Part shown: one piece after another, positions 20,249 through 29,037 of the stretch
Layout: every line of letters starts with the position of its first letter
How positions within the stretch are numbered: position 1 is the first letter of the stretch
From: Chloroflexota bacterium
GTDB lineage: Bacteria; Chloroflexota; Anaerolineae; Aggregatilineales; Phototrophicaceae
Direction: 5' to 3'
NCBI GenBank assembly: GCA_013388735.1
Contig: JACAES010000031.1
Location: 1-64,000, forward strand
Length of the DNA: 64,000 nt
The notes under the pieces: generated by a model
Database searches by the model: none
Told to the model about the DNA's origin: nothing
Seen by the model: the letters and a program-made list of their open reading frames with translations, nothing else
Translations under genes and position numbers: made by a program

Positions 20249-21619
20249 ATGTCCGATCAACCAACACGTAATCTGCCGCGTCCGGGGCAGCCGACAATCA
20301 AAAAACTGAGCCAGACTTCGTCGCTGGGGCAGCCGCCGAGCGACCCCCTGGCCTGGACGCCACCGCCGCTGAACAAGCTGGAAGATACCGGGTTAAACCT
20401 GCTCAACCTGGCCGACCTGGCGCTGAAGGTGTTGTATCTGGGCGGGGTGATGGCCGGGCATGAAATCAGCGAGATCATCAAGCTGCCCTATGTGGGCATC
20501 CTTGAAACGATCATGGAGTTTTTGAAACGTGAGAAATACGTAGAAGTGCGCGGTTCGGGTGGCTTTGGCGAATCGTCGTACCAGTACGTGATTTCCAGCA
20601 AGGGGTCGGAAAAAGCGCGCGAGGCGATGGAACGCTCGCAATACGCCGGGCCTGCGCCGGTGACGCTGAACACCTATGTGTCTTCTCAGCGGGCGCAGAA
20701 CCGGGAACGATTGATCGTTCATGAGGAAGAACTGCGCGGCGTGATGCAGCACCTGGTCATCTCGGATGAGATGCTGGGGCGCATCGGCCCGGCGGTGAAT
20801 TCCGGGCGTTCGATCTTTTTGTACGGGCCGCCCGGCAACGGTAAAACGACGGTAGCCGAAACCATCGGGCGCATGATCCTGGGTGATGACCTGTGGATTC
20901 CCTATGCGATAGACATAGACGGCCAGGTGATTCGCGTTTTTGACAGCGTGAACCATCAGCTTTCAGATAAGGAAGCCCGTGTTAAACACGGTACGGGGCT
21001 GATTACCGACCCGCGCTGGGTGCGCGTGCGCCGCCCGATGATTATGGTCGGTGGCGAGCTGACGCTGGCCGGCCTTGACCTGGTTTATGACGACACGAAC
21101 AAGTTTTATGAGGCGCCCTTCCAGATGAAGGCCAACGGCGGCATGTTCCTGATTGACGACTTTGGCCGCCAGCAGGTGCGTCCGCGCGACCTGCTCAACC
21201 GTTGGATTGTGCCGCTGGAAAAGGGCGTGGACTTCCTGACCCTGCATACCGGGCGAAAGATCGAAATCCCGTTTTTTGTGCTGATCGTGTTTTCGACCAA
21301 TCTCGACCCGCGCGACCTGGTGGATGAGGCGTTCCTGCGCCGGATTCGCCACAAGATTGAAATCGGCGACCCGACCTACGAGCAGTTCCGCGACATCTTC
21401 AAGCGCGTGTGCGAGGCCAAACGAGTCAAATACGATGAAAACGTTCTGGCTTACCTGCTCAAAGAATGGTACATCAATCATGATCGCCCTCTGCGGGCAG
21501 TGCATCCGCGCGACCTGATTGCCCAGTTGGTTGATATTGCGACGTATGTGAACCAGCCGCCTGCGCTGACTAAAGAGTTGATAGATCGGGCGGCAGCGTC
21601 GTATTTCGTCAAATTGTAA
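20249..21619 (+). CDS. AAA-family ATPase with N-terminal winged-helix-like domain
   Basis: The 456 residues contain a Pro-rich leader (1-45). A helical region follows (about 50-120) that looks like a winged helix, with EISEIIKLPYVGILETIMEF and a glycine-rich wing. The P-loop ATPase has Walker A GPPGNGKT at 193-200 and a Walker B ending in D303-D304 (MFLIDDFG), and a FSTNLDPRDLVDEAFLRR segment holds the arginine-finger region. Residues predicting a DNA-binding or sensory role are confined to the N-terminal part. Related ATPases are annotated only as having chaperone-like activity. The gene starts a same-strand set with a receiver-domain protein and an unknown protein. Confidence 0.75.
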   Translation: MSDQPTRNLPRPGQPTIKKLSQTSSLGQPPSDPLAWTPPPLNKLEDTGLNLLNLADLALKVLYLGGVMAGHEISEIIKLPYVGILETIMEFLKREKYVEVRGSGGFGESSYQYVISSKGSEKAREAMERSQYAGPAPVTLNTYVSSQRAQNRERLIVHEEELRGVMQHLVISDEMLGRIGPAVNSGRSIFLYGPPGNGKTTVAETIGRMILGDDLWIPYAIDIDGQVIRVFDSVNHQLSDKEARVKHGTGLITDPRWVRVRRPMIMVGGELTLAGLDLVYDDTNKFYEAPFQMKANGGMFLIDDFGRQQVRPRDLLNRWIVPLEKGVDFLTLHTGRKIEIPFFVLIVFSTNLDPRDLVDEAFLRRIRHKIEIGDPTYEQFRDIFKRVCEAKRVKYDENVLAYLLKEWYINHDRPLRAVHPRDLIAQLVDIATYVNQPPALTKELIDRAAASYFVKL

Positions 21620-21695
21620 AAAGGGCTTCGGTTGTGGTGGTTGTACATGCCAGCAGCGCCTTGCCTTCCGCAGCAGGCGAGCGCTGGAGGAACGG

Positions 21696-22712
21696 ATGAG
21701 CAAGGTTTACAGCGGCTCGCCGGTGCCGCGCCAGTATGTATTTATCATGGCGGACGGAGCGTTCGTTGTTCAATGGGACGAAACGCGCGTGCAGGATTTG
21801 CTGACCGGGAAGTACCGGCTCTTTGATCGTGATGGTTTCGGCCACCCGATCACCGATTACGAACTCAATCAGTTGAAGGCAGCCGGACGGGTAGAACACT
21901 TCAGTCGCCATTACGTCTGGTTGTACGCGCTGCCGGAAGGCAAACGTTTTGATATTGAATTGAAAACGATGCAGCGGATGCGCCACCGGGTGCGCACGTA
22001 TTATCTGAACACCACCCTGCCAAAATCGGAACTCGAATCGGTTGGGGTGCTGCTGCACACGCTCGGCCTGGCCGATGAACTGTCTGTGCAGGAACGCGGT
22101 GGTCTGGTAGCCGTCCTGGGGAAAAAGGGCGCGCCGTTCCGCCATTTTACAGAAGCCGAGGGCGTACAGCGGCGGTTGGTCAGCCGCGCTCCAGATGTTT
22201 TTAAGGAAACGGCAGTGGCATTTAGTGAAAGCAGCCACAGCGAAAACCCACACCCTCAGGATGAACATGGCATGGAGCCGGATGATCTGGCGACCGTGAT
22301 AGCCAGCCAGACCGATACGTCTGTCACACAGGGCAAATGCGTGGTGCTGGTGATTCGCACCGCCGCTGATCGCACTGCTATCAACGATTTGTGCCGGGAA
22401 ATGGGCATGAGCGTTCGGATGGCGGAGACGGGGGCGGCGGGGCTTCAACTTTTAGAGGATGCGCCGCCGCATCTGCTCATCATGGACATTGAACTGGCTG
22501 ATATGCACGGCTGGGAGATGCTGGGAAAAGTCAAGGAAATCGCCAGCCTGCGCGAACTGCCGATCATTGTGATGGCCGAGCCGACTTCTTCGCCTAACCA
22601 GCAGTCTTTTGCGCTCTCCGTAGCGAAGGTTGATGTGTATCTGGTGAAGCCGGTGAGCATGGCGAAACTGCGCCAGAACATCTGGATGGCGCTGAAAGAG
22701 CGCACCCGCTGA
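21696..22712 (+). CDS. Protein with a C-terminal degenerate response-regulator receiver domain
   Basis: The 338 residues divide into an unrecognised N-terminal half (about 1-175), an acidic linker (about 176-212), and a receiver domain (about 216-336). The receiver keeps the phospho-acceptor aspartate D264 (LLIMDIEL) and lysine K318 (YLVKP). The acidic pair that normally binds magnesium near its start is absent (VLVIRTAADR). Phosphorylation is therefore doubtful. GGAGG precedes the ATG by about 8 bases. No histidine kinase is nearby. The 76-base spacing suggests co-expression with the upstream AAA ATPase. Confidence 0.7.
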   Translation: MSKVYSGSPVPRQYVFIMADGAFVVQWDETRVQDLLTGKYRLFDRDGFGHPITDYELNQLKAAGRVEHFSRHYVWLYALPEGKRFDIELKTMQRMRHRVRTYYLNTTLPKSELESVGVLLHTLGLADELSVQERGGLVAVLGKKGAPFRHFTEAEGVQRRLVSRAPDVFKETAVAFSESSHSENPHPQDEHGMEPDDLATVIASQTDTSVTQGKCVVLVIRTAADRTAINDLCREMGMSVRMAETGAAGLQLLEDAPPHLLIMDIELADMHGWEMLGKVKEIASLRELPIIVMAEPTSSPNQQSFALSVAKVDVYLVKPVSMAKLRQNIWMALKERTR

Positions 22713-22817
22713 CGGTTGCGTTTTCTCCGGCCTGCTGGTAGAGTCGTCACAATCGGATCGAGGGTCAGGTGACAGCGCAAATTTACGGGCGCTCGTTTTG
22801 GTTTAGCTGGTTGTGTG

Positions 22818-23390
22818 ATGGCGGCGGCTTTGAATAACTCCGAACCAATCCCCTGGTTGCACAAACTGCGGCGGCTTCATGGTGGGGCTGCCCACAAAGC
22901 GGAGTGGATGGCTCCTGAAGAAGTGGTGGCGCAGGTATGCGCGCACTATCTCGAAATCGTTCAGTGGATGCAGGAGCGCATGATAAAAGGATCGCCGCGC
23001 TGCCCTGGTGACGAAGCGTTTTATCTGGCCGGCGCTTATCTCAAACACGCCCGAATATTGTACAGCCAGGGGCGTTTTGCCGGCGTACTGCGTGCCGACC
23101 ATCAGGTGCAGGTGCGGTATTTTTCGGAAGATGGCCGCCGCTGCCTGGTGATTGACCACCAGACTCAGCGGCGTATGGCGACGTATGATCGCCGCGCGGG
23201 TGTCCGGTTGCATACACAGGATTTGGGCGACGGCATGATGATTTTCCAGATGGTTTATGACAGCAACCTTCACCGCTGGAAGCTCGAAGCCTTCATCCAG
23301 GAGTTACCCCCAGGCTGGGGATATTCCACAACGCCGGGGCGCGTGCTGCTTTCGCTCCACCTGCCGGATGCCGGTGGTCGGGACAATTAA
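22818..23390 (+). CDS. Hypothetical protein
   Basis: The 190 residues are unrecognised. A GTG three bases earlier (22815) is an alternative start. The protein has no signal peptide or membrane segment. It is mixed alpha/beta with an N-terminal helical half (residues 1-75) and a C-terminal half with several short strands (YFSEDGRRCLVIDH, MMIFQMVYDS), ending near a WGYSTTPGRVLLSLHLP segment. A SnoaL/NTF2-like fold is conceivable but not supported by any motif. It follows the receiver protein by 105 bases on the same strand. Confidence 0.55.
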   Translation: MAAALNNSEPIPWLHKLRRLHGGAAHKAEWMAPEEVVAQVCAHYLEIVQWMQERMIKGSPRCPGDEAFYLAGAYLKHARILYSQGRFAGVLRADHQVQVRYFSEDGRRCLVIDHQTQRRMATYDRRAGVRLHTQDLGDGMMIFQMVYDSNLHRWKLEAFIQELPPGWGYSTTPGRVLLSLHLPDAGGRDN

Positions 23391-23448
23391 ACCCGAACCC
23401 TGACCAGGGTTTACTGCGCGATGCGTTTTCAACACAGGCGGTACAGGC

Positions 23449-24453
23449 ATGATTTTTGTCACCGGCGGGACCGGATTCCTGGGGCGGCATCTTATCCCCG
23501 AATTATGCCGGGCGGGTTTTGCCCTGCGGGTGCTGACCCGCCGTCCGGCGCAACATCCCTGGCTGAAGCGTTATCCCCGTTTGACGGTCGTCGAGGGCGA
23601 TCTTCTGGATGGCGATACGCTGTTGAAAGCGGCAGATGGCTGCCGGTATGTCATTCACGCCGGGGGCATGTTCCGCTTCTGGGGCGACGAGCGCGCTTTT
23701 GAGGCGACCAATGCGCGCGGGACGGAAAACGCGCTGAACGCAGCGGCGCAAACCGGGGTCGAGCGGTTCATCCATATTTCGACTATCGCCGTCATCGGCT
23801 ATCCCGATCCGGCGCACGTGATTGACGAGACGTACCCGCCGCGTCCGGCGGACGCTTACCAGCGCAGCAAATGGCAGGCGGAACAGATTGCCATGCGCGC
23901 CTGCCAGGAACAGAAGGTGCCGGTGATTGTGCTGCGGCCTGGGGCATACTACGGGCCGCTGGGCCAGTATGCTTTTAACCGGCTGTTCTTCAAAGACCCC
24001 ATGCGCGGCATCATCATGCAGATCAACGGTGGGCGCTACGTCATCTTTCCGGCTTATATTGCCGATGTGGTGCAGGGTGTGATGAAGGCTCTGGAGTGCG
24101 GGCGCGTGGGTGAGGTGTATAACATCTGCGGGGACTGGATTTCGCACCGGGACGCCTTCGATATCATCTGCCAGGAGGCGAATATTCGCTGGCCGCGCCT
24201 GCCGATCCCGGATTGGCTGGATATCACCACCGCGCGCGCCCTGGAAGCCCTGGCGCTGGTTACGCGGCAGGAGCCGTTCTGGCCGCTCAATCTGCGTTCT
24301 TATGTTTATAATAACTGGCGTGTCTCCAATGACAAGGCCCGGCGGGAACTGGGTTTTGTGCCGACCGATTTCCGTGAGGGCGCGCGAAAAACAATCGCCT
24401 GGTATCGCGCCGGACAGCCAGACGATCTGCCTGAGTTCATGTGCTCAACATAA
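23449..24453 (+). CDS. NAD(P)-dependent epimerase/dehydratase (extended SDR)
   Basis: The 334 residues are a Rossmann-fold extended short-chain dehydrogenase/reductase. The nucleotide motif TGGTGFLG starts at residue 5, the acidic DLLD follows strand 3, and the active site has Y-x-x-x-K (YQRSK) preceded by an ISTIAV segment. A PGAYYGPLG segment marks the substrate half. The family includes sugar and sterol dehydrogenases, and the substrate cannot be read from the sequence. ObgE begins 20 bases after the stop. Confidence 0.85.
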   Translation: MIFVTGGTGFLGRHLIPELCRAGFALRVLTRRPAQHPWLKRYPRLTVVEGDLLDGDTLLKAADGCRYVIHAGGMFRFWGDERAFEATNARGTENALNAAAQTGVERFIHISTIAVIGYPDPAHVIDETYPPRPADAYQRSKWQAEQIAMRACQEQKVPVIVLRPGAYYGPLGQYAFNRLFFKDPMRGIIMQINGGRYVIFPAYIADVVQGVMKALECGRVGEVYNICGDWISHRDAFDIICQEANIRWPRLPIPDWLDITTARALEALALVTRQEPFWPLNLRSYVYNNWRVSNDKARRELGFVPTDFREGARKTIAWYRAGQPDDLPEFMCST

Positions 24454-24473
24454 GATGACCGAGACGGCTTGTT

Positions 24474-25733
24474 ATGCTCGATGAAGTTAAAATCTATGTT
24501 CGCAGCGGGGATGGAGGGGATGGCGCGATTGCCTTCCACCGCGAAAAGTTCGTGCCGCGCGGCGGCCCATCCGGTGGTGATGGCGGTCGTGGTGGCGACG
24601 TGATCCTGAAAGTCAACCCCAGGCTGAACACACTGGCGTCGTTCCAGAGGGGGATTCACTTTAAGGCCGGTCATGGCGGGCGGGGACGGAACAAAAACCA
24701 GACCGGTGCCAGCGCCGATCATCTGGAAGTCGAAGTGCCGCCCGGCACTATCGTCCGCGATGCCGAAACCGGCGCGCTGATCGCCGATCTGGTGCGCCCG
24801 TCCGACCGGGTGACGGTGGTCAGCGGCGGGCGGGGCGGGCGCGGTAATGCCCGATTCGCCACGTCGTCCAACCAGGCCCCACACGTGGCGGAAAAAGGCG
24901 AACCCGGACAGGAACGCTGGCTGCTGCTTGAACTGCGTCTGATTGCCGACGTGGGCATCGTCGGCGTGCCGAACGCCGGCAAATCCACGCTGCTGTCGGT
25001 CATCAGCAATGCCAGACCGAAAATCGCCGATTATCCTTTCACCACGCTGGAGCCGAACCTGGGCGTGGTGATTTACGACGACCGCGATCTGGTGGTGGCG
25101 GACATCCCCGGTCTGATCGAAGGCGCGCACCTGGGCGTCGGGCTTGGACACGCCTTTCTGCGGCATGTCCAGCGGACGCGCGTCCTGATACATCTGCTGG
25201 ATGGCGGCGGTGAAAACCCACTGGCGGATTACAGCCAGATCAATTCGGAACTGGCGCTGTATGATGAAAAGCTGGGGCAAAAACCACAGCTTGTGGTCTA
25301 CAACAAGATGGATATCCCCGAAGCGCGCGAACGCTGGCCGGAAGTCGAAAAGGCGTTGAAGGCGCGCGGCGTGCAGCCGATGGCGATTTCTGCCGCTACA
25401 CAGGAAAACGTGCGAACGCTGGTGCAGCACATCTTCCAGGCGGTCGAGTCGCTGCCGCAGGAGATCAGAATCCCGGTCGAGGAAATGCCGGTTTACGAAC
25501 TGCCGGAAGAAGAGGCGTTCAGCATCACCCGCGAGGAAGAGGGTGTGTTCCGTGTATCCGGCAGGCGCATCGAGCGCGCGGCGGCCATGACGTACTGGGA
25601 TTATGACGAAGCTGTGATGCGCTTCCAGAACATCCTGGAGGCGCTGGGCATTTCTGCCGCGCTGGAGGCCGCCGGGGTGCAGCCGGGGGATACTGTTTAT
25701 ATCGGCGAACACGAACTTGAGTGGTCGGAATAA
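24474..25733 (+). CDS. obgE: GTPase ObgE/CgtA
   Basis: Essential ribosome-assembly and stress GTPase. The 419 residues show the glycine-rich Obg fold (1-158, GGPSGGDGGRGGDV), the G domain with G1 GVPNAGKS at 164-171, G3 DIPGLIEGA and G4 NKMD, and a C-terminal OCT domain (about 335-419) as found in Gram-positive and Chloroflexota Obg proteins. The ATG at 24474 lacks a strong ribosome site. Its TAA stop overlaps the nadD ATG (TAATG). Confidence 0.95.
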   Translation: MLDEVKIYVRSGDGGDGAIAFHREKFVPRGGPSGGDGGRGGDVILKVNPRLNTLASFQRGIHFKAGHGGRGRNKNQTGASADHLEVEVPPGTIVRDAETGALIADLVRPSDRVTVVSGGRGGRGNARFATSSNQAPHVAEKGEPGQERWLLLELRLIADVGIVGVPNAGKSTLLSVISNARPKIADYPFTTLEPNLGVVIYDDRDLVVADIPGLIEGAHLGVGLGHAFLRHVQRTRVLIHLLDGGGENPLADYSQINSELALYDEKLGQKPQLVVYNKMDIPEARERWPEVEKALKARGVQPMAISAATQENVRTLVQHIFQAVESLPQEIRIPVEEMPVYELPEEEAFSITREEEGVFRVSGRRIERAAAMTYWDYDEAVMRFQNILEALGISAALEAAGVQPGDTVYIGEHELEWSE

Positions 25734-26335
25734 TGCAGCGGATTGGCATCCTGGGCGGCACATTTGATCCGCCCCATATCGGGCATCTGATCCTGGCGGA
25801 GTTTGCTGTCGAAGGTTTAGACCTGTCTCGCCTGTTATTTGTCCCGGCGGCGGACCCGCCCCATAAACAGGATGAACATAAAACCGACGTTCGTCACCGG
25901 CTGGCGATGCTCGAACAGGCGATTGGCGACAACCCGCGTTTTGCGCTTTCACGGGTGGACGTAGACCGTCCTGGTCCGCATTACTCGCTGGATATGGTCG
26001 AAATCGTGCGCGGGCTGCACCCCGGCGACGAACTGTTTTTCCTGATGGGCGGCGATTCGCTGCGTGACTTGCCACGCTGGTTTCGCCCGGAGGCGTTGAT
26101 TCGCCTGTGTCGCCTGGGGGTGATGCGCCGCCCTGGGGATGCGGTTGATCCTGAAATGCACGAGGCAGTGTTGCCGGGGCTGGCCGAGCGCGTGACGATG
26201 ATCGAAGCGCCGCTGATCGGCATCTCCTCGACCGAGATTGTGGAACGGCTGCGGCGGGGTTTGAGCGTGCGTTACCTCGTCCCGGATGCCGTCCTGGATT
26301 ATATTCTGGCAAATGACGTTTACGGTAGCGAATGA
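25733..26335 (+). CDS. nadD: Nicotinate-nucleotide adenylyltransferase
   Basis: Transfers AMP from ATP to nicotinate mononucleotide in NAD synthesis. The 200 residues begin MQRIGILGGTFDPPHIGH, the nucleotidyltransferase signature with both histidines (H15, H18), and contain the GISSTEI motif near the C-terminus. The ATG overlapping the obgE stop is preferred to a GTG 12 bases upstream. An obgE-nadD pair is common in bacteria. The stop overlaps the next start (ATGATG). Confidence 0.94.
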   Translation: MQRIGILGGTFDPPHIGHLILAEFAVEGLDLSRLLFVPAADPPHKQDEHKTDVRHRLAMLEQAIGDNPRFALSRVDVDRPGPHYSLDMVEIVRGLHPGDELFFLMGGDSLRDLPRWFRPEALIRLCRLGVMRRPGDAVDPEMHEAVLPGLAERVTMIEAPLIGISSTEIVERLRRGLSVRYLVPDAVLDYILANDVYGSE

Positions 26336-28095
26336 TGATGTCTTATAGATCGTTCTTGGTTTTGCCGCTGGTCGCCCTGCTGTTGGGCGCGGCTTCGCTG
26401 CCGGCGCTGGTGGCGCAGGATGACCCCGTTCCGACGCTGGTGCCGCCAACGCCTGCGCCGATGGCGGACGCAGCCGGTGTGAGCGACGCGCTGCTGGCCG
26501 AATCCACCATCGCGCGTATTCAGCGCGAGGGCAAGGTGCGCGTTGGCCTGCTGTACAATCTGCCGCCTTTTGGCGAGTTGAACGTTCGTGGTCAGGTGGC
26601 CGGGTTTGATGCTGATCTGGCGCGCAGCCTGGTCGAAACCTGGGGGCTGACGTTTGAGCCGGTGCAGATCACGCGCCAGATAGCGCTGGATGCGCTGCGG
26701 AACGGCGATGTGGATATGGTCATCGCGGCGCAGGTTCATCGGCGGGAACTGGACGGGATGGTCGAATTCAGTCAAACGTATTTCCCGACCGCTCAGACGA
26801 TGCTGGTTCGCGCCGATGACGGGGCGGCTGTACTTGCGGACATGACCGGGCGGCGAGTCGGCGTTGTGATGGGCTATCCGGGAGAGCAGGCCGCCGCCAT
26901 CTGGCAGCAGCGCAGCGGCATCAGCGTGACGGTGACGACCTATCTGACGCTTGACCGGGCTGTGGTCGCACTGCTGGTCGGTGAAGTAGACGGCGTGGTC
27001 GAAAATCGCGTGCAGCTCACGCGCGTTGTCCCCGATCTCAGCCAGGTGCGCCTGCTGGACGAGCCGGTTTCGCCGGAGCCTTACGCGGTCGTCGTGCGCC
27101 GGCAGGATGTCAACTTCCGCAATCTGGTGAACCGCACGCTGCAATATCTTCGTAAAACAGGCCGCCTGAACGAAATCCACCAGACCTATTTTGAAGGCGC
27201 GAACTACCCGGAAAACGCCCTGCCGCTGTGGGCGAACCTGGGCGAAGAAGCGCCCACCCCGGCGCAGTTCGGCGGGGATGTGCCGTACCCGGCGCAGTAT
27301 ATCGTGCCGCGTTTACAGGCGTCTCGGGTGGTACGTGTAGCCGGTTTTGCCGACCTCCAGGCGGATTCGCCGGACAGCGAAAAAAATCTGGATGCGGTGA
27401 ACCGGGCGCTGGTAGAGGCGATGGCCGCCCGCTGGGGCGCGGCGGTGGAGTTTATCCCCAACAGCGCGGCCAACGCGGTTGATCTGGTGGCGGCGGGGCA
27501 GGCCGACCTGGCGGTAGGCGTGCCGCTGGATTGGACGTTGACCGACCGGGTTGATCTGACCGGGTTTTACCTGCTGCACGGCGAGCGATTGATGGTCGAA
27601 CAGAACGCGCCCTATGAAACCTTTAATGACATTCGCGGGCGGTGGGTAGGTGTTTTTGCCAGCGAGCCAGGCGCTGCCGACCGGGTGAACGCGCTGGCCG
27701 AAACCGTAAACACCAGTGTTCGTATCTTCACCATTCTGCGGGAGCAGGACGCGGCTTTTAATATGCTGGTGGAGGAAAATGCCGACGTGATTTTTGGTGA
27801 CAGCCTCAAACTGATCCCGCAGTTAGAGGCCAATCCGGGGCTGATGCGCATCACCACGCGAGGCGAAGCCCCCGACCCCTGGTACAGCCGCACCTATCGG
27901 GCGCTGGCCGTGCCGCGTAATGATCTGGATTTCCGGCTGTTGGTGGACTATACCCTGCAAGAACTGGCGCGGGATGGCGTGTGGCGCAGCCTGGTATCTG
28001 CCATGATGCTGCCGGAGGATATTCCTGCGCTGGAAATCTGGCCGGGGCCGTCGAGCTATCTGGGCTTCAACCTAGATGAGGCCTTGGCCGGGTAG
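26332..28095 (+). CDS. Secreted protein with two tandem solute-binding (SBP_bac_3) domains
   Basis: The 587 residues start with a signal peptide (cut near A28, no lipobox cysteine). A first periplasmic-binding domain follows (about 57-285, with GKVRVGLLYNLPPFGE and GFDADLARSLVE) and then a more divergent second one (about 325-570, with NLDAVNRALVEAMAARWG and FNDIRGRWVGVF). Such domains bind amino acids or small ligands. No permease or ATPase gene is near, and there is no membrane anchor or kinase domain. The start overlaps the nadD stop; three successive ATG codons (26332, 26335, 26338) are possible starts. Confidence 0.82.
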   Translation: MMMSYRSFLVLPLVALLLGAASLPALVAQDDPVPTLVPPTPAPMADAAGVSDALLAESTIARIQREGKVRVGLLYNLPPFGELNVRGQVAGFDADLARSLVETWGLTFEPVQITRQIALDALRNGDVDMVIAAQVHRRELDGMVEFSQTYFPTAQTMLVRADDGAAVLADMTGRRVGVVMGYPGEQAAAIWQQRSGISVTVTTYLTLDRAVVALLVGEVDGVVENRVQLTRVVPDLSQVRLLDEPVSPEPYAVVVRRQDVNFRNLVNRTLQYLRKTGRLNEIHQTYFEGANYPENALPLWANLGEEAPTPAQFGGDVPYPAQYIVPRLQASRVVRVAGFADLQADSPDSEKNLDAVNRALVEAMAARWGAAVEFIPNSAANAVDLVAAGQADLAVGVPLDWTLTDRVDLTGFYLLHGERLMVEQNAPYETFNDIRGRWVGVFASEPGAADRVNALAETVNTSVRIFTILREQDAAFNMLVEENADVIFGDSLKLIPQLEANPGLMRITTRGEAPDPWYSRTYRALAVPRNDLDFRLLVDYTLQELARDGVWRSLVSAMMLPEDIPALEIWPGPSSYLGFNLDEALAG

Positions 28096-28100
28096 GAGCA

Positions 28101-29006
28101 TCAGTTGGGGCTGCGTCCCTGGCCGAGATTGACGAGTGTGATGCCGATCAGAATGGCCGCGCTGCCGGGAATCTGCAATGCGCCGGGGATTTCGTGAAAG
28201 ACCAGGAAGGCCAGCACCGCCCCCAGCACCAGTCCCAACTGGCCGAAAATGCTGACATACGTGGCGGGCAGATGCCGCAGCGCGTAATTATAAGTCGAGT
28301 GGCCGATAAGCTGCGGGATGAGTGTCAGCAGCGCCAGATAGGTGTAGCCGGCGGGGCTGTAACCCACTAAAGGCGTGCCGCTGAAGATCACCAGCAGCAG
28401 CGAAAACACCGCGCCGAATGTATAAATCAACCACAGATAGGGAATGAAGGCCATCTGTCCGCGCGCCTGCCGGCCAAACAGGGTATACAGCGCCGCCGCC
28501 AGCGCTCCTGCCAGCGCCAGCGCGACCCCGACCAACGGATTTTCGCCCAGGTTGAAGCCGCTGTCGGCGGACAGCGCGACCACTACCGACCCGATCAGCG
28601 TGCAGAACAGCCCCGCCCATATCCATTTGTTGAGCGAAACTTTGAGCAGGTACGCTTCGGCCAGCGCTACCCACAGCGGCGCAGTCCCGATCAGCACGTT
28701 GCCGACCAGGATGCTGGTGAACTCGATGGAGACGAAAACGGCGTTGAAGTGCAGCGCCATCCACAGGCCGCCCAGCCCGCCGAAAATCAGCGCGCGCCGG
28801 CTGAGGTGGCGCATCTGTTCGCCATAACGCATGAAGACCAGCGGGGCGAACACCAGTGAACTGAATGCCAGCCGGAAAGCGACCAGATAAAAGGTCGGTA
28901 TATCCTGCTGCTGGGCAAGCCTTCCGAAGATGAGGGCGGTCGAGCCGGTCAGAACACTTACAAGCATGACCAACTGAAGGTGCCAGCGTTTTGGAGTACT
29001 CAACAT
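28101..29006 (-). CDS. EamA-family (drug/metabolite transporter) permease
   Basis: The 301 residues form about ten membrane helices in two EamA repeats. The start at 29006 (MLSTPKRWHLQL) is chosen because the longer frame upstream is Ser/Arg-rich and overlaps the preceding gene. The protein has a conserved LVAFRLAFSSLV segment and a C-terminal repeat with LIPQLIGHSTYNYALRHLPA. It is a paralogue of the gene 31 bases upstream. The transported substrate is unknown. Its end is 5 bases from the convergent solute-binding protein gene. Confidence 0.88.
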   Translation of the reverse strand: MLSTPKRWHLQLVMLVSVLTGSTALIFGRLAQQQDIPTFYLVAFRLAFSSLVFAPLVFMRYGEQMRHLSRRALIFGGLGGLWMALHFNAVFVSIEFTSILVGNVLIGTAPLWVALAEAYLLKVSLNKWIWAGLFCTLIGSVVVALSADSGFNLGENPLVGVALALAGALAAALYTLFGRQARGQMAFIPYLWLIYTFGAVFSLLLVIFSGTPLVGYSPAGYTYLALLTLIPQLIGHSTYNYALRHLPATYVSIFGQLGLVLGAVLAFLVFHEIPGALQIPGSAAILIGITLVNLGQGRSPN

Positions 29007-29037
29007 AGTTTGTGCGCTCCAGGTGCGTAGAAAGCAC

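Noticed and set aside
24306-26312. Minus-strand open frame of 668 codons opposite obgE and nadD
   Set aside because: Antisense to two clearly conserved genes, Arg/His-rich and without any domain pattern.
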